From assembly GCA_022768945.1 (NCBI GenBank), contig JALEKY010000020.1, forward strand, positions 1 to 64,000: DNA of 64,000 bases. The letters are read 5' to 3'. This document shows, piece by piece, positions 1-8,408 of the stretch. Numbering within the stretch: the stretch's first letter is position 1; each line of letters starts with the position of its first letter. The notes beneath the pieces are model-generated. The model was not told where the DNA came from and did no database searches. It worked only from the letters and a program-made list of their open reading frames with translations. The DNA comes from Christensenellaceae bacterium. GTDB taxonomy: Bacteria > Bacillota > Clostridia > Christensenellales > Borkfalkiaceae. A program made the translations under genes and the position numbers.

Positions 1-278
1 ATATGCGTATCGTCAACCGCAGTAAAATTGAAATTCGCGTAAACGTTATTGCCGAAATGACAATGCCTGCCGCCGAAATTAGATTGAAAAGGCGGCTCTA
101 TATAACAATTTTCGCCTATTTCGGCAAACATTTTCTTAAGCATATCGCGGCGTTTTTCTAATTCCGAAGGACGAGTGGCGTTGAACTCGTAAAGGAGTTA
201 GAGACATTTCGTCTGTTCTTTCAGAATTTCTTCATCACAGGGGAGATAAAGTTCGCCCGTGTGCATTTTTTCTTTCAT
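1..278 (-). pseudogene. Maltose/galactoside O-acetyltransferase fragment with in-frame stop
   Basis: Read leftward from ATG at 278, the translation begins MKEKMHTGELYLPCDEEIL, and after codon 27 continues LLYEFNATRPSELEKR and later IEPPFQSNFG and NNVYANFN. These are the N-terminal landmarks of the Maa/LacA/NodL sugar O-acetyltransferases (acetyl-CoA dependent, hexapeptide-repeat trimers, cytosolic). Codon 27, at 198-200, is TAA, and the homologous reading resumes in the same frame directly after it, so this is a nonsense change and not a frameshift. The catalytic hexapeptide domain lies beyond the left edge. An AGGAGG sits at 295-300 but 16 bases from the ATG, which is too far to be a good ribosome site. 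The gene is either recently inactivated or carries a sequence error; a downstream restart would remove the conserved N-terminal helices. Confidence 0.75.
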
Positions 279-404
279 TTTACTTATTTTATATCCTCCT
301 CCGGTATTTGCAGAGAAAGGCGGTAAGCCTTTTTAAAATTTATAAAGCGCGGATTTAAAAGCGAAAAGTCCGCCGGGGCAGCAGTGACGCTCGTTTTACC
401 TGAT

Positions 405-435
405 AAAAAAGAGGGAAGATATTAAATCCTCCCTC
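405..435 (-). terminator. Rho-independent terminator after aspA
   Basis: On the minus strand GAGGGA and TCCCTC (stem bases 411-416 and 430-435) form a hairpin followed by six T (405-410), 24 bases beyond the aspA stop. The stretch 279-404 shows no other gene. Confidence 0.8.
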
Positions 436-458
436 GTAATTGTATCGTTTTTGTGTTG

Positions 459-1859
459 TTATTTTCTTTCCGTTTCGGGTTCGGTCAGAAGGAACGGATT
501 TAAAACCTCGTCGAGTTTAGCTTCGTCCATCAGTTTTTTGCGAATGACTAAGCTCTTTATCGGCTCGCCCGTTTTAAGCGATTCCTTCGCGATTTCGGCG
601 GCTTTTTTGTAACCGATGTAGGGGTTTAAAGCCGTTACTATGCCTACGCTTCTGTTAACCCATTCTTCGCAGCGTTCTCTGTTTACAACGATGCCGTCCA
701 CGCAATTTTTGATTAAGGTATCGATTGCCCCCGTGAGAGCGCGAATAGATTCGAACAGCTGATAGAATATAACCGGTTCGAATGCGTTGAGCTCGAGCTG
801 TCCCGCTTCGGCAGCCATAGTTATGGTTACGTCGTGACCGATAACGAGGAAAGCAGTCTGATTGACGACCTCGGGAATAACGGGGTTGACTTTGCCGGGC
901 ATTATCGAAGAGCCGTTTTGTTTTGCCGGGAGAATAATTTCTCCGAGCCCCGTTCTTGGACCGCTTGACATAAGCCTTAAGTCGTTGCACATTTTCGAAA
1001 GGTTGATGGCGCAAGCTTTTAAAGCCCCGGAAACGGAGGCGAAGCCGTCTACGTTCTGCGTTCCGTCGAACAAATCGCCCGCGCGTTCGAGCTTCTCTCC
1101 GAACAGCTCGGAAAGCTTTCCGGTAATGTGGTCGAAATACTGCGGTTTTGCGTTTATCGCCGTGCCGATTGCCGTCGCGCCCATATTTATAACGTGCATT
1201 TCGTCGAGCGTGGAAGAAATTCTTTTAATATCGCGCTTTACTGCGGCGGAAAAAGCGTGGAAAGCCTGCCCCATACGCATGGGAACGGCATCCTGAAGCT
1301 GAGTTCTGCCCATTTTTAAAACGTCGTTAAACTCTACGGACTTTTTTCCGAGTGCCGTAGCAAGCGCGTGAAGCTCCGCGATAAGCTCTCTCGAAAGAGT
1401 AATCACGGTCAGTTTGCCGGCGGTGGGGATAACGTCGTTCGTGGATTGCTCCATATTTACGTGGTCGTTCGGGTGAACTATCGAATAGTTACCCTTCTCT
1501 CCGCCGAGATGTTCGATTGCGATATTCGCGATAACTTCGTTTACGTTCATATTCGCGGAAGTGCCCGCGCCGCCCTGAACGGCGTCCACAATGAAACTGT
1601 CCGAATATTTGCCGCCGAGAACTTCGTCGCAGGCGAAAACAATCGCGTCCGCGCGTTCTTTTTCAAGCAAGCCGTACTCGCCGTTTACGATAGCCGCGGC
1701 TTTTTTGATAAGCGTGATATTTTTTATGAAAGTGGGAGACATCGCGTTCCCGGTTATATCGAAGTTGTTTTTCGCTCTCAGCGATTGTATGCCGTAATAT
1801 GCTTCGGAGGGAACGGAAAGTTCGCCTACCGAGTCGCTTTCTAATCTTGTTTTTATCAT
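459..1859 (-). CDS. aspA: Aspartate ammonia-lyase
   Basis: Cytosolic homotetrameric enzyme that converts L-aspartate reversibly to fumarate and ammonia. The 466-residue length is right for the aspartase/fumarase superfamily, and the three signature blocks are present: GGAGTSANMNVNEVIAN near residue 97, the MEQSTNDVIPTA block near 136, and the mobile-loop signature GSSIMPGKVNP near 316 that supplies the catalytic serine. The N-terminal SEAYYGIQSLRA block resembles AspA more than FumC, so aspartase is preferred, although class II fumarase cannot be wholly excluded by eye. The ATG at 1859 follows AAAGGAAGTT, a good ribosome site. The gene is monocistronic, with a terminator just downstream and xpt 94 bases upstream on the same strand. 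Confidence 0.92.
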   Translation of the reverse strand: MIKTRLESDSVGELSVPSEAYYGIQSLRAKNNFDITGNAMSPTFIKNITLIKKAAAIVNGEYGLLEKERADAIVFACDEVLGGKYSDSFIVDAVQGGAGTSANMNVNEVIANIAIEHLGGEKGNYSIVHPNDHVNMEQSTNDVIPTAGKLTVITLSRELIAELHALATALGKKSVEFNDVLKMGRTQLQDAVPMRMGQAFHAFSAAVKRDIKRISSTLDEMHVINMGATAIGTAINAKPQYFDHITGKLSELFGEKLERAGDLFDGTQNVDGFASVSGALKACAINLSKMCNDLRLMSSGPRTGLGEIILPAKQNGSSIMPGKVNPVIPEVVNQTAFLVIGHDVTITMAAEAGQLELNAFEPVIFYQLFESIRALTGAIDTLIKNCVDGIVVNRERCEEWVNRSVGIVTALNPYIGYKKAAEIAKESLKTGEPIKSLVIRKKLMDEAKLDEVLNPFLLTEPETERK

Positions 1860-1953
1860 AACTTCCTTTATATAAGTTGCCCGAATAGCGCGTTATCGCG
1901 CTTTTTTGTTTTTCTGTTTGAATAAAGTTCGGATAATTTACCCAAGCTCTCGA

Positions 1954-2535
1954 TTACATCTTGCGGAAAGTTACTCCGTCCGTTTCGTTCATTTTGTCTA
2001 TAACGGCAAGGGAATATAAATCTATGCCGCTCTCGCGAATTTTGTCGCCTCCGCCCTGAAAGCCTTTTTCTATTGCGACGGAAACGCCCGCGAGTTTCGC
2101 TCCCGCCTGGTTTACGAGGTCGATGAGCGCGTTGGTCGCTTCGCCGTGAGCGAGAAAATCGTCGATAATAAGAACGTTCTCGCTTTTATCGAGATATTTT
2201 TTGGAAATGAGCACGGTATTCTGAGTCTGATGAGTAAAAGAATACGCGTGTGAAGTATATAAATCGCTGTTTCCGAGGTTGGTCGTCGCGCTCTTTTTAG
2301 CGTAAAGAACTTTGCATTTGAAAAATAACGCCGCCATGCACGCAAGACCGATACCGCTCGCTTCGATGGTGAGAATTTTCGTAACGCCTTTGTATTTGAA
2401 ATGTTCGTAAATCGATTCGCCCATTTTATAAACGAGGTCTACGTCTATCTGGTGGTTTAAAAAACCGTCTACTTTAAGAACGCCGTCGCCTATAACTCTG
2501 CCTTCTTCCAAAATTTTTTTTTTAAGTAAATCCAT
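1954..2535 (-). CDS. xpt: Xanthine phosphoribosyltransferase
   Basis: Salvage enzyme that joins xanthine to PRPP to give XMP for guanine nucleotide synthesis. The 193 residues match the Bacillus Xpt length. The PRPP-binding motif VLIIDDFLAHGEA is at residues 121-133, and ASGIGLACMAAL near 60 and the FQGGGDKIRESG block near 165 are typical of the Xpt subgroup of purine phosphoribosyltransferases. ATG at 2535 is preceded by AAGGAATTACC. In bacilli xpt is usually under a guanine riboswitch; the leader here is only about 46 nt from the predicted transcription start and contains none of the conserved purine-aptamer strings, so control must differ. It stands alone, with no pbuX permease beside it. 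Confidence 0.93.
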   Translation of the reverse strand: MDLLKKKILEEGRVIGDGVLKVDGFLNHQIDVDLVYKMGESIYEHFKYKGVTKILTIEASGIGLACMAALFFKCKVLYAKKSATTNLGNSDLYTSHAYSFTHQTQNTVLISKKYLDKSENVLIIDDFLAHGEATNALIDLVNQAGAKLAGVSVAIEKGFQGGGDKIRESGIDLYSLAVIDKMNETDGVTFRKM

Positions 2536-2588
2536 GGTAATTCCTTGTTTTAGAAACTATAATTTTGTCTTATGACAAAGATAATAAT

Positions 2589-2617
2589 ATTTTATAGCAA
2601 TCGGGTGGTTTTGTCAA
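2589..2617 (-). promoter_or_regulatory. Sigma-A promoter of xpt
   Basis: Minus strand: a perfect -35 TTGACA (2612-2617), a 17-base spacer, and -10 TAAAAT (2589-2594). Predicted start near 2582. Confidence 0.8.
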
Positions 2618-2742
2618 TTCTTTATTGACGGGTAAACCTCTTTAATCGATATTTTTTTATAGGGCTTCCGTTCCTTATCGCTAACTATTTTGGCTGCGAG
2701 AGGTTTCGTTTTGTTTTAATCTTAAATTCAAGAGATTGCGAA

Positions 2743-2781
2743 AAATAAAAAACGGCGCGAATCTGATAAAAGCTCGCGCCG
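2743..2781 (-). terminator. Terminator of the lysine ABC operon
   Basis: Minus-strand CGGCGCGA...TCGCGCCG stem (2753-2760 with 2774-2781) followed by a T run (to about 2743), 58 bases after the ATPase gene. Confidence 0.8.
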
Positions 2782-2838
2782 CGAAAAGTGTTGTATTTTA
2801 CATCAAAAGTGCCGTATTTCACGCAAAAACGCGCAAAT

Positions 2839-3582
2839 TTACTTGGAAAGCACGCGGGTTAGGAATTCTTTCGTTCTCGCTTCTTTCGGGGAGGAGAAGA
2901 TTTGCTCGGGCGAGCCTTCTTCCGCAATCACTCCGTCGTCCATAAATATAACGCGTGAGGAAATGTCTTTCGCAAAGCCCATTTCGTGCGTTACCACAAC
3001 CATTGTTAGTCCGCTTTTTGCAAGATCGGACATAACCGATAGAACTTCCCCGACCATTTCGGGATCGAGCGCGGAAGTGGGTTCGTCGAAAAGAAGCGCT
3101 TCGGGTTTCATCGCAAGCGCGCGAGCAATGGCGACGCGCTGTTTTTGTCCGCCGGAAAGCTGCGCGGGGCGGGCGTTTATATAACTTGACATTCCCACCA
3201 TCGAGAGGTATTTCTCAGCGAGAGCCTCGGCTTCGTCTTTTTTTACTCCGAGCACCGTGCGCGGACCTATCGAACAGTTTTTAAGCACGTTCATATTGTT
3301 GAAAAGGTTAAACGACTGAAAAACCATTCCGACTTTGGCACGGTACTTTTTAATGTCGAAATCGTGCGAGAGAATGCTGTTTCCGTCAAATAAAATATCG
3401 CCGGATGTAGGCGTTTCGAGCAGGTTTATGCAACGAAGCATAGTGCTTTTGCCCGAGCCGGACGAGCCGATAATCGAAACGACTTCGCCGCGGTTTACGT
3501 CGATGTTTATTCCTTTTAAAACCTCGTGATCGCCGAAGGATTTTGTAAGCCCTTGTATGCTTATAACCGTATTTTCAGTCAT
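2839..3582 (-). CDS. Amino-acid ABC transporter ATP-binding protein (predicted lysine importer)
   Basis: ATPase subunit of a polar amino-acid importer (GlnQ/HisP family), 247 residues, cytosolic, energising the neighbouring permease. Walker [10 protein letters not shown] is near residues 37-45, the Q-loop is in VFQSFNLF, the ABC signature [15 protein letters not shown] is near 142, Walker B is [13 protein letters not shown], and the switch histidine is in VVTHEMGFA. Its start overlaps the end of the permease gene by 8 bases, and AGGAGGAAATTCCG provides a ribosome site. It is the last gene of a three-gene operon under a lysine riboswitch, so lysine is the likely substrate; that assignment is inferred from the regulator, not from the protein. 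Confidence 0.93.
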   Translation of the reverse strand: MTENTVISIQGLTKSFGDHEVLKGINIDVNRGEVVSIIGSSGSGKSTMLRCINLLETPTSGDILFDGNSILSHDFDIKKYRAKVGMVFQSFNLFNNMNVLKNCSIGPRTVLGVKKDEAEALAEKYLSMVGMSSYINARPAQLSGGQKQRVAIARALAMKPEALLFDEPTSALDPEMVGEVLSVMSDLAKSGLTMVVVTHEMGFAKDISSRVIFMDDGVIAEEGSPEQIFSSPKEARTKEFLTRVLSK

Positions 3583-4351
3583 TCGGAATTTCCTCCTTGG
3601 TGTTTACCACGATGTTCGCGTCCGGATTGCTTTGCGAGCCGCAAATGGTGTAATGTTCCTTGCCGTTAAGCTTCTTTTCGAGCAGGCGAAGAATTCGCGT
3701 GGAGGTGAGCGTAAGTATAAGATAAATAACCGAGACTACAACGTAAGTTTCCAGCGTAAGGTAGTTGTCTGCCGCCGCGTTTTTGCCCATAAAGAATAGC
3801 TCGCTTACGTATATTACGCTTAAAACGGAGGTATCTTTTATGTTTATTACGAATTCGTTGCCGACAGAGGGGAGTATATTGCGCAGAACCTGCGGGATGA
3901 TTACCTTGGTCATCATCTGCCAATGGCTCATGCCTATGGCTTCGGCACCCTCGAATTGTCCTTTATCTATGGAGAGTATGCCGCCGCGCACGATTTCCGC
4001 CATATACGCGCCCGTATTTATAGATACGATTATGATTGCGGACGGGATAACTGGAAGCGTTTGCCCCGAAGTCATCGCCGCATAGCCGTAGTAAATAACC
4101 ATAGCCTGAACCATCATCGGCGTACCGCGGAAAACCTCTATGTAAGCGACGAGAATATAATCGGCAATCTTCTGAAAAACGCCCGCCGTTTTGCCTTTTG
4201 CTTTGGGCAGAGTGCGGAACACGCCTATAAGCAAACCTATTATTAAGCCGAAAAGCGTGCCGGTAATGGCAAGAAGAACCGTTACGCCGACTCCTTTCAG
4301 AAAATCGGGATAGTATTTAGTTATTATATCCCATATATTTTGAAAAAACAT
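3575..4351 (-). CDS. Amino-acid ABC transporter permease (predicted lysine importer)
   Basis: Inner-membrane permease of the HisM/GlnP type, 258 residues. It starts with a cytoplasmic stretch and a first membrane segment near residues 20-45, then [22 protein letters not shown], the hallmark of this family. The EAA loop [21 protein letters not shown] near residue 150 docks to the ATPase. Four to five membrane segments are visible, the last near 200-220 ([12 protein letters not shown]). A 40-residue hydrophilic C-terminal tail follows and is somewhat longer than usual. It lies between the substrate-binding protein (22-base gap) and the ATPase (8-base overlap), so translation is probably coupled. 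Only one permease gene is present, so the channel would be a homodimer. Confidence 0.92.
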   Translation of the reverse strand: MFFQNIWDIITKYYPDFLKGVGVTVLLAITGTLFGLIIGLLIGVFRTLPKAKGKTAGVFQKIADYILVAYIEVFRGTPMMVQAMVIYYGYAAMTSGQTLPVIPSAIIIVSINTGAYMAEIVRGGILSIDKGQFEGAEAIGMSHWQMMTKVIIPQVLRNILPSVGNEFVINIKDTSVLSVIYVSELFFMGKNAAADNYLTLETYVVVSVIYLILTLTSTRILRLLEKKLNGKEHYTICGSQSNPDANIVVNTKEEIPND

Positions 4352-4373
4352 TGTTGTTTACCGTTTGTAAAAA

Positions 4374-5240
4374 TTATAAGTTCAGACCTTCGGATTGAAG
4401 TCTTATCGCTTCGCTCATCATCTGGTCGCGTTGATCCTGTAAAATGCCGTTCAGGCACTCGTTTATTTTAGCCAAAGCTGTGCTGCCCTTTCTGAGACCT
4501 ACAGCTATGGATACGTCCGCGTCGGTAGCTTTGAAGCCCGTGGTGTTGTTTACGAGGGGAACGTATGTGTATTCGTTGGAAATACTGCAATAAGTAAGCG
4601 CGGTGGGAAGCTCCGCCACATAGCCGTCTATTACCATGGAGTCAAGCTGTGCCTGAAGAAGTGCAAATGTATCCGCTTGCGAGTAAGTACAGTCGGAAAG
4701 CTGAGCTTTTAACGCTTTCAGGTGGAACGTACCCGTTTGCGCCGCGATTTTGTATTCTTTTTTGTTTAAATCGTTGAGGTTTTTGCAATCTTTTAAAGCG
4801 CTGTTCTTTTTAGTCACTATAACAAGGTTGCTTGAATAGTAAGGCGAACTGAAATCTATTGCTTTTTTTCTTTCCTCGGTAGGGCTCATACCTGCGATAA
4901 CCGCGTCGATAACGTTCGTGTTGAGTGAAGTAATCAAACCGTCGAAGTCGCACATATAAATTTCAAGCTTTACGCCGAGGGCTTCGGCTATCTTCTTTGC
5001 AATCATAACGTCGTAGCCGTAAGCGTACTTGCCTGTATCGGGTTTTACGATTTTTACTGCGCCGTTATCGGAAGTGTTCTGCGTCCAGTTGAACGGCTTA
5101 TAGTTGCACTCCATGCCTATTCTTATAACGCCGGCTTCTTTGATGTTGTCCAAGTCTTTCGCCCCGGCGGATTGCCCTCCGCAGGAGGCAAAGCAAACGG
5201 TTAAAAGCAAAGCGAAGATTAAGGTTAAGAATCTTTTCAT
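4374..5240 (-). CDS. Extracellular amino-acid-binding lipoprotein (predicted lysine receptor)
   Basis: Substrate receptor of the ABC importer, 288 residues, SBP family 3. The signal peptide MKRFLTLIFALLLTVCFASC ends in a lipobox (FASC, cysteine 20), so the mature protein is a membrane-anchored lipoprotein. Family motifs are visible: GVIRIGMECNYKPF near 36, YGYDVMIAKKIAEALG near 74, the FDGLITSLNTNVIDAVIAGMSPTEERKKAIDFSSPYY block, and AAQTGTFHLKAL. Ribosome site AAGGAGA precedes the ATG at 5240. It is the first gene of the operon and follows the lysine riboswitch and its terminator directly, which predicts lysine, or a lysine precursor or analogue, as ligand. Confidence 0.92.
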   Translation of the reverse strand: MKRFLTLIFALLLTVCFASCGGQSAGAKDLDNIKEAGVIRIGMECNYKPFNWTQNTSDNGAVKIVKPDTGKYAYGYDVMIAKKIAEALGVKLEIYMCDFDGLITSLNTNVIDAVIAGMSPTEERKKAIDFSSPYYSSNLVIVTKKNSALKDCKNLNDLNKKEYKIAAQTGTFHLKALKAQLSDCTYSQADTFALLQAQLDSMVIDGYVAELPTALTYCSISNEYTYVPLVNNTTGFKATDADVSIAVGLRKGSTALAKINECLNGILQDQRDQMMSEAIRLQSEGLNL

Positions 5241-5263
5241 AATAAAAAATCTCCTTGTGTATA

Positions 5264-5302
5264 AATAAAAAGCTGCGATAGGAATGAATCCTAACCGCAG
5301 CT
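5264..5302 (-). terminator. Riboswitch-controlled terminator
   Basis: Minus strand AGCTGCG...CGCAGCT (5271-5277 with 5296-5302, extended by the AGGA/TCCT pairing inside) followed by TTTTATT. It lies between the lysine aptamer and the first ABC gene, as expected of the expression platform. Confidence 0.85.
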
Positions 5303-5317
5303 TAAAAATGCTTTACG

Positions 5318-5483
5318 ATTGTGATAGCACTCCACAAATAAATTGTGACAGTCTGCAACGTATTACCCTGCAGCCCAACCGCAACGGCTTCGGAAACTCC
5401 ATTACGGTTTCGGCAGAACTTCCTTTCGTTAAAGCTTGAATTCCGATACGCTTTAAGTACTGATAAGCTCCGCGCCTCTATCT
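5318..5483 (-). promoter_or_regulatory. Lysine riboswitch (L-box)
   Basis: The minus-strand leader carries the conserved lysine-aptamer strings in order: AGATAGAGGCGCGGA at the 5' end (5470-5483), ATCAGTA, GAAAGG, CCGAAGCCGTTGCGGTTGG, then AGACTGTCACAA and GGAGTGCTATC at the 3' end (5322 side). Order and spacing follow the Bacillus lysC leader. When lysine binds, the downstream terminator should form and shut off the importer. Confidence 0.9.
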
Positions 5484-5492
5484 TTTTGTTTT

Positions 5493-5521
5493 ATGATACT
5501 CTATTATTTGACGATTGTCAA
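5493..5521 (-). promoter_or_regulatory. Promoter of the L-box/ABC operon
   Basis: Minus strand -35 TTGACA (5516-5521), 17-base spacer, -10 TATCAT (5493-5498). The predicted start near 5486 falls three bases before the riboswitch. Confidence 0.8.
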
Positions 5522-5557
5522 ATACTTTTTAGGCGATTTTTTGATTTTGCGTAAAAA

Positions 5558-6652
5558 CTATTTGTTCAGATACATGAAAAGGAAAGTCAATCCGACAACG
5601 ACCGCAATACCGAGAACAACGGCGATTGCGACTCTCAGCGGCGAAACAGGGGTTTTACCCGTAAACTTACCGGTGCTGCCGTTGCAGTATATGGTGTAGT
5701 TCTTTTTCTTGTACGAATAGTTGATTATGTATACGGGTGCGAGTATGTATTTAAACGTTACGTTCGAATGGTGTGTGGAAACGTTCAGATAATCCACGCA
5801 ATCGCAGTGATATTTGCTGACGATTAAATCTTTTATTTTTTTATCGATTTCCTCGCGCGCTTCCTTCCAACATGTGGAAATGTCTTTCTCGTAGTGGTGG
5901 GCATAGAAACCGCTGAGATAAGCGTTGTCGTACGCCTTTACGGAAGCGTAATCGAACGGAAGAAGGTTGTATACGTTTTTCGAGTCGATTCTCTTGCCGG
6001 CGTTAATATATATATCGTCAAAGAAATGCGACAGAGTTCCGCTCACGTGGCGCCACTCGGTATACGTTTCCGTGCGCGTTCCGTCTTCGGTACTAACCGT
6101 TCTCGTTTTATACTCGCCTATGCGACCTTCGTAGACGGATTCCGTTTGACTGTCGAAAGTGAAAAGGGGCATATAAACGCCCTTGATTTTATCGGTAGCC
6201 GCGGTTTTTTTGAATTTTCTCGGGGCGAAAAGCTTCTTTTTCGTCCAGGACTTGAAGTTTTTGATTACGTCGGCTACCGTGCGCTTGAACGGGATTACCG
6301 CATTCGGCTTAATGCCTTCGAGGTCGGCTTCCTTAACGACGTGCGCTGTGCCGCAGAAAGGGCAGAGGGTTGCGGTGATGCTTTTATCCGTGTGGATTTT
6401 CGCACCGCAGTTTGTGCATCTGAACGATGAAGTTTCGCTTTGCCAACTTTCGTTCTTTTTAAGAGCGTCTTCTATTGCGATTTCCTCGACGGTTCCGTCC
6501 GTACCGAAATCTTCAGTGTAATTGCAGTAGGGGCATTTCAGCTTTTGGGTGGACGGATCGAAAACCATGTTTCCGCCGCAGCCTTTGCATTTGATTGCGT
6601 CGGTATTGACTTCGGGTGCGTCGTAAATATTTTTTTGTGCGTTTTCTTGCAT
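5558..6652 (-). CDS. Double zinc-ribbon protein with C-terminal membrane anchor (YdjG-like)
   Basis: A 364-residue protein when started at ATG 6652, which has GGAG nine bases upstream; the longer reading to 6736 has no ribosome site. Two zinc ribbons lie near the N-terminus: CKGCGGNMVF...LKCPYCN and RCTNCGAKIH...TLCPFCG. A middle domain of about 220 residues follows (FDSQTESVYEGRIGEYKT, then a VYIINYSYKKKNYTIYCNGSTG strand region), and a single membrane segment VAIAVVLGIAVVVGLTFLFMY ends the chain. The layout matches the TFIIB-type zinc-ribbon YdjG of the Bacillus pspA-ydjGHI envelope-stress operon. An SPFH protein with zinc ribbons, as YdjI would be, lies two genes upstream, which supports a shared membrane-scaffold role. 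No PspA is visible. The biochemical role is unknown. Confidence 0.75.
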   Translation of the reverse strand: MQENAQKNIYDAPEVNTDAIKCKGCGGNMVFDPSTQKLKCPYCNYTEDFGTDGTVEEIAIEDALKKNESWQSETSSFRCTNCGAKIHTDKSITATLCPFCGTAHVVKEADLEGIKPNAVIPFKRTVADVIKNFKSWTKKKLFAPRKFKKTAATDKIKGVYMPLFTFDSQTESVYEGRIGEYKTRTVSTEDGTRTETYTEWRHVSGTLSHFFDDIYINAGKRIDSKNVYNLLPFDYASVKAYDNAYLSGFYAHHYEKDISTCWKEAREEIDKKIKDLIVSKYHCDCVDYLNVSTHHSNVTFKYILAPVYIINYSYKKKNYTIYCNGSTGKFTGKTPVSPLRVAIAVVLGIAVVVGLTFLFMYLNK

Positions 6653-6765
6653 AATAACGTACTCCGTTTTACTGCCGGAGGCCGCGCGAACGCCGCCTTT
6701 GGCAATAGGAAAAAAACGAACGGGTAGAGTTATCAACCCGCTCGCCGTAGATGTTTAGCACTTTA

Positions 6766-6960
6766 TCAGAAGTTGTTGAGTTCTTCGAGCATAGCGTTAA
6801 GGTCTGCACCGTGAACTTCGGCAGCCTGACCTACGGTTTCGCCGTGAGCGATTGCGCAACCTAAGCAGTGCATTCCGTAGCTCATAAGAATTTCGCCCGC
6901 GTTGGGGTTGATTTTAATAACGTCTGCAATAACGGTATCCTTGGTGATTTTCTGTTCCAT
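6766..6960 (-). CDS. DUF1858 domain protein
   Basis: A 64-residue stand-alone DUF1858 domain: ITKDTVIADVIKINPNAGEILMSYGMHCLGCAIAHGETVGQAAEVHG. The two cysteines in MHCLGCAIA form the CxxC of this family, which also occurs fused to hybrid-cluster (prismane) proteins and at the N-terminus of the ScdA/RIC iron-sulfur repair proteins. It probably binds a metal or makes a redox disulfide in the cytosol; partners are not evident here. A ribosome site is not obvious (ACGGAGATACATTATT lies upstream). It lies between the zinc-ribbon gene and the SPFH gene on the same strand. Confidence 0.85.
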   Translation of the reverse strand: MEQKITKDTVIADVIKINPNAGEILMSYGMHCLGCAIAHGETVGQAAEVHGADLNAMLEELNNF

Positions 6961-7174
6961 AATAATGTATCTCCGAAATATTTTATTCTTTTTTTATGTG
7001 CCGCAGGACACTAAGTAACTGTATTATGCGCCCGAAAACGCTTTTTTATTCGTCCGCGCCTACTATAAAAAAATGCGGGATAACGCGCGTTTTCGGCGGT
7101 TTTTTTGTTTTTCGTTCACCGCGCGAAGGCTCTCCGGCGGTAATTCGTTGATTTAAGTTCGGCTTCCGTGCGGC

Positions 7175-8251
7175 TTAAAGTTTCGTTCCGCACTCGGGGC
7201 AGAATTTTGCGCCCGGCGCAACTTCTTTTCCGCATTCGGGGCAGAAGCGTTTAGCGTTTACTTTTTCTCCGCACTCGGGGCAGAATTTTGACGTAGCGGG
7301 GATAGCCGCGCCGCATTTAGCGCAAGTAGCCATACCTGCTGCAACTCCCGCGGCAGCGCCCGTAGCGACTGCAGAGGTGTTCTGAGCGGTTTGTTGATTT
7401 GTTCTCATAGCGTCCGCCATCATCTGACCGATACCCGCGCCCGCGCCGACTCCGACGCCTACGCCCATAAACGAGCCGCCCATACCGGTGTTGTTTGCGG
7501 CGTCTTTCATAGCTTCGGCTGCGGCAACCTTCATCATAACGTCCGTCTTGTCTCCGAGTATGCCGTACTTGGTACGTTCGTCAAAGGCTTTTTCGACCTC
7601 TTCGGGAACGGACATATTCTCTATGTTGAGCTTAGTGAGTTCGAGACCGATTTCGTTAAACGCCGCCTGAACGGTGGTGGTAACCTTCTCCTGGAATTCG
7701 AGGGTATTGCCGGCAAGTTCGAGAGCGGAAATTTTGCTTTCGCCTATAGCGTCGGTAATATTGGAAATGATGAGGGATTTGAGGTGGTCTACGATGTCGT
7801 TCGTTTTGAACGTGGAATTAGTTCCGAAAAGTTCGCGGAGGAATTGACCGCAATCTTTAACTTTGAATGCGTAAGAACCAAACCCGCGTACTCTTATCGG
7901 TCCGAATTCGGGATCGCGAACGAGAATGGGGTTCTGGGTGCCCCATTTATTGTTTGTAAATTGCTTGGTGTTGACGAAGTAAACTTCCATAACGATGGGG
8001 TTCTGGAAGCCGTATGTCCAAGCGGCAAGCTTTGTGAGAATGGGGTAGATGTTCGTATCGAGTTTATAAAAGCCCGGTCCGAAGATATCGGCAACCTGTC
8101 CTTTGTAGACGAACACCGCCATCTGAGATTCGCGAACGGTAAGAGTGCTTCGGTCGTTTACTTCTCTTCCGCTGTTTTTAAAAGGATATTTGTAGACTAA
8201 CGTGTCGGTTGAATTGTCAGCCCATTCTATGTTAATTCTGAATAGTGCCAT
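7175..8251 (-). CDS. SPFH-domain protein with C-terminal zinc ribbons (YdjI-like)
   Basis: 358 residues. An SPFH/band-7 domain of the COG4260 type spans about residues 20-230 (SQMAVFVYKGQVADIFGPGFYKL, then NPILVRDPEFGPIRVRGFGSYAFKV and the SNITDAIGESKISALELAG helix), with no N-terminal membrane segment. A glycine-rich linker follows (MGVGVGVGAGAGIGQMM near 265), and then two CxxC-x-CxxC zinc ribbons (CAKCG...FCPECG and FCPECG...FCPECG). Bacillus YdjI has the same SPFH-plus-ribbon plan and acts with YdjG and YdjH at the membrane. ATG 8251 is preceded by AGGAGGAAAAAA. Role inferred: an oligomeric scaffold recruited to the membrane by the YdjG-like neighbour. Confidence 0.82.
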   Translation of the reverse strand: MALFRINIEWADNSTDTLVYKYPFKNSGREVNDRSTLTVRESQMAVFVYKGQVADIFGPGFYKLDTNIYPILTKLAAWTYGFQNPIVMEVYFVNTKQFTNNKWGTQNPILVRDPEFGPIRVRGFGSYAFKVKDCGQFLRELFGTNSTFKTNDIVDHLKSLIISNITDAIGESKISALELAGNTLEFQEKVTTTVQAAFNEIGLELTKLNIENMSVPEEVEKAFDERTKYGILGDKTDVMMKVAAAEAMKDAANNTGMGGSFMGVGVGVGAGAGIGQMMADAMRTNQQTAQNTSAVATGAAAGVAAGMATCAKCGAAIPATSKFCPECGEKVNAKRFCPECGKEVAPGAKFCPECGTKL

Positions 8252-8408
8252 TTTTTTCCTCCTGTAGCGGCTTTTCCTTTTGCATTTAACGGAATAAGCC
8301 GTAATTGATAATTTTTCCCTACTTCTTTATGTCGTAAATCGTTCCGCTTGAAATCTCTCCGACCGAAATGCTTTTAATCCGGTCGTGTGCAGAGATAAAA
8401 GCCGTAGT

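Noticed and set aside
1885-1911. Plus-strand terminator between xpt and aspA
   Set aside because: GCGCGTTATCGCGC with a T run looks like one, but no plus-strand gene precedes it; grouped instead with the dispersed TTATCGCG strings.
2536-2740. Guanine riboswitch expected upstream of xpt
   Set aside because: None of the conserved aptamer strings is present and the predicted leader is only about 46 bases.
6653-6736. N-terminal extension of the zinc-ribbon protein
   Set aside because: No ribosome site at 6736, while ATG 6652 has GGAG at nine bases.
7391-8200. 269-codon plus-strand ORF opposite the SPFH gene
   Set aside because: Shadow of the real gene; no start signal and no recognisable fold.
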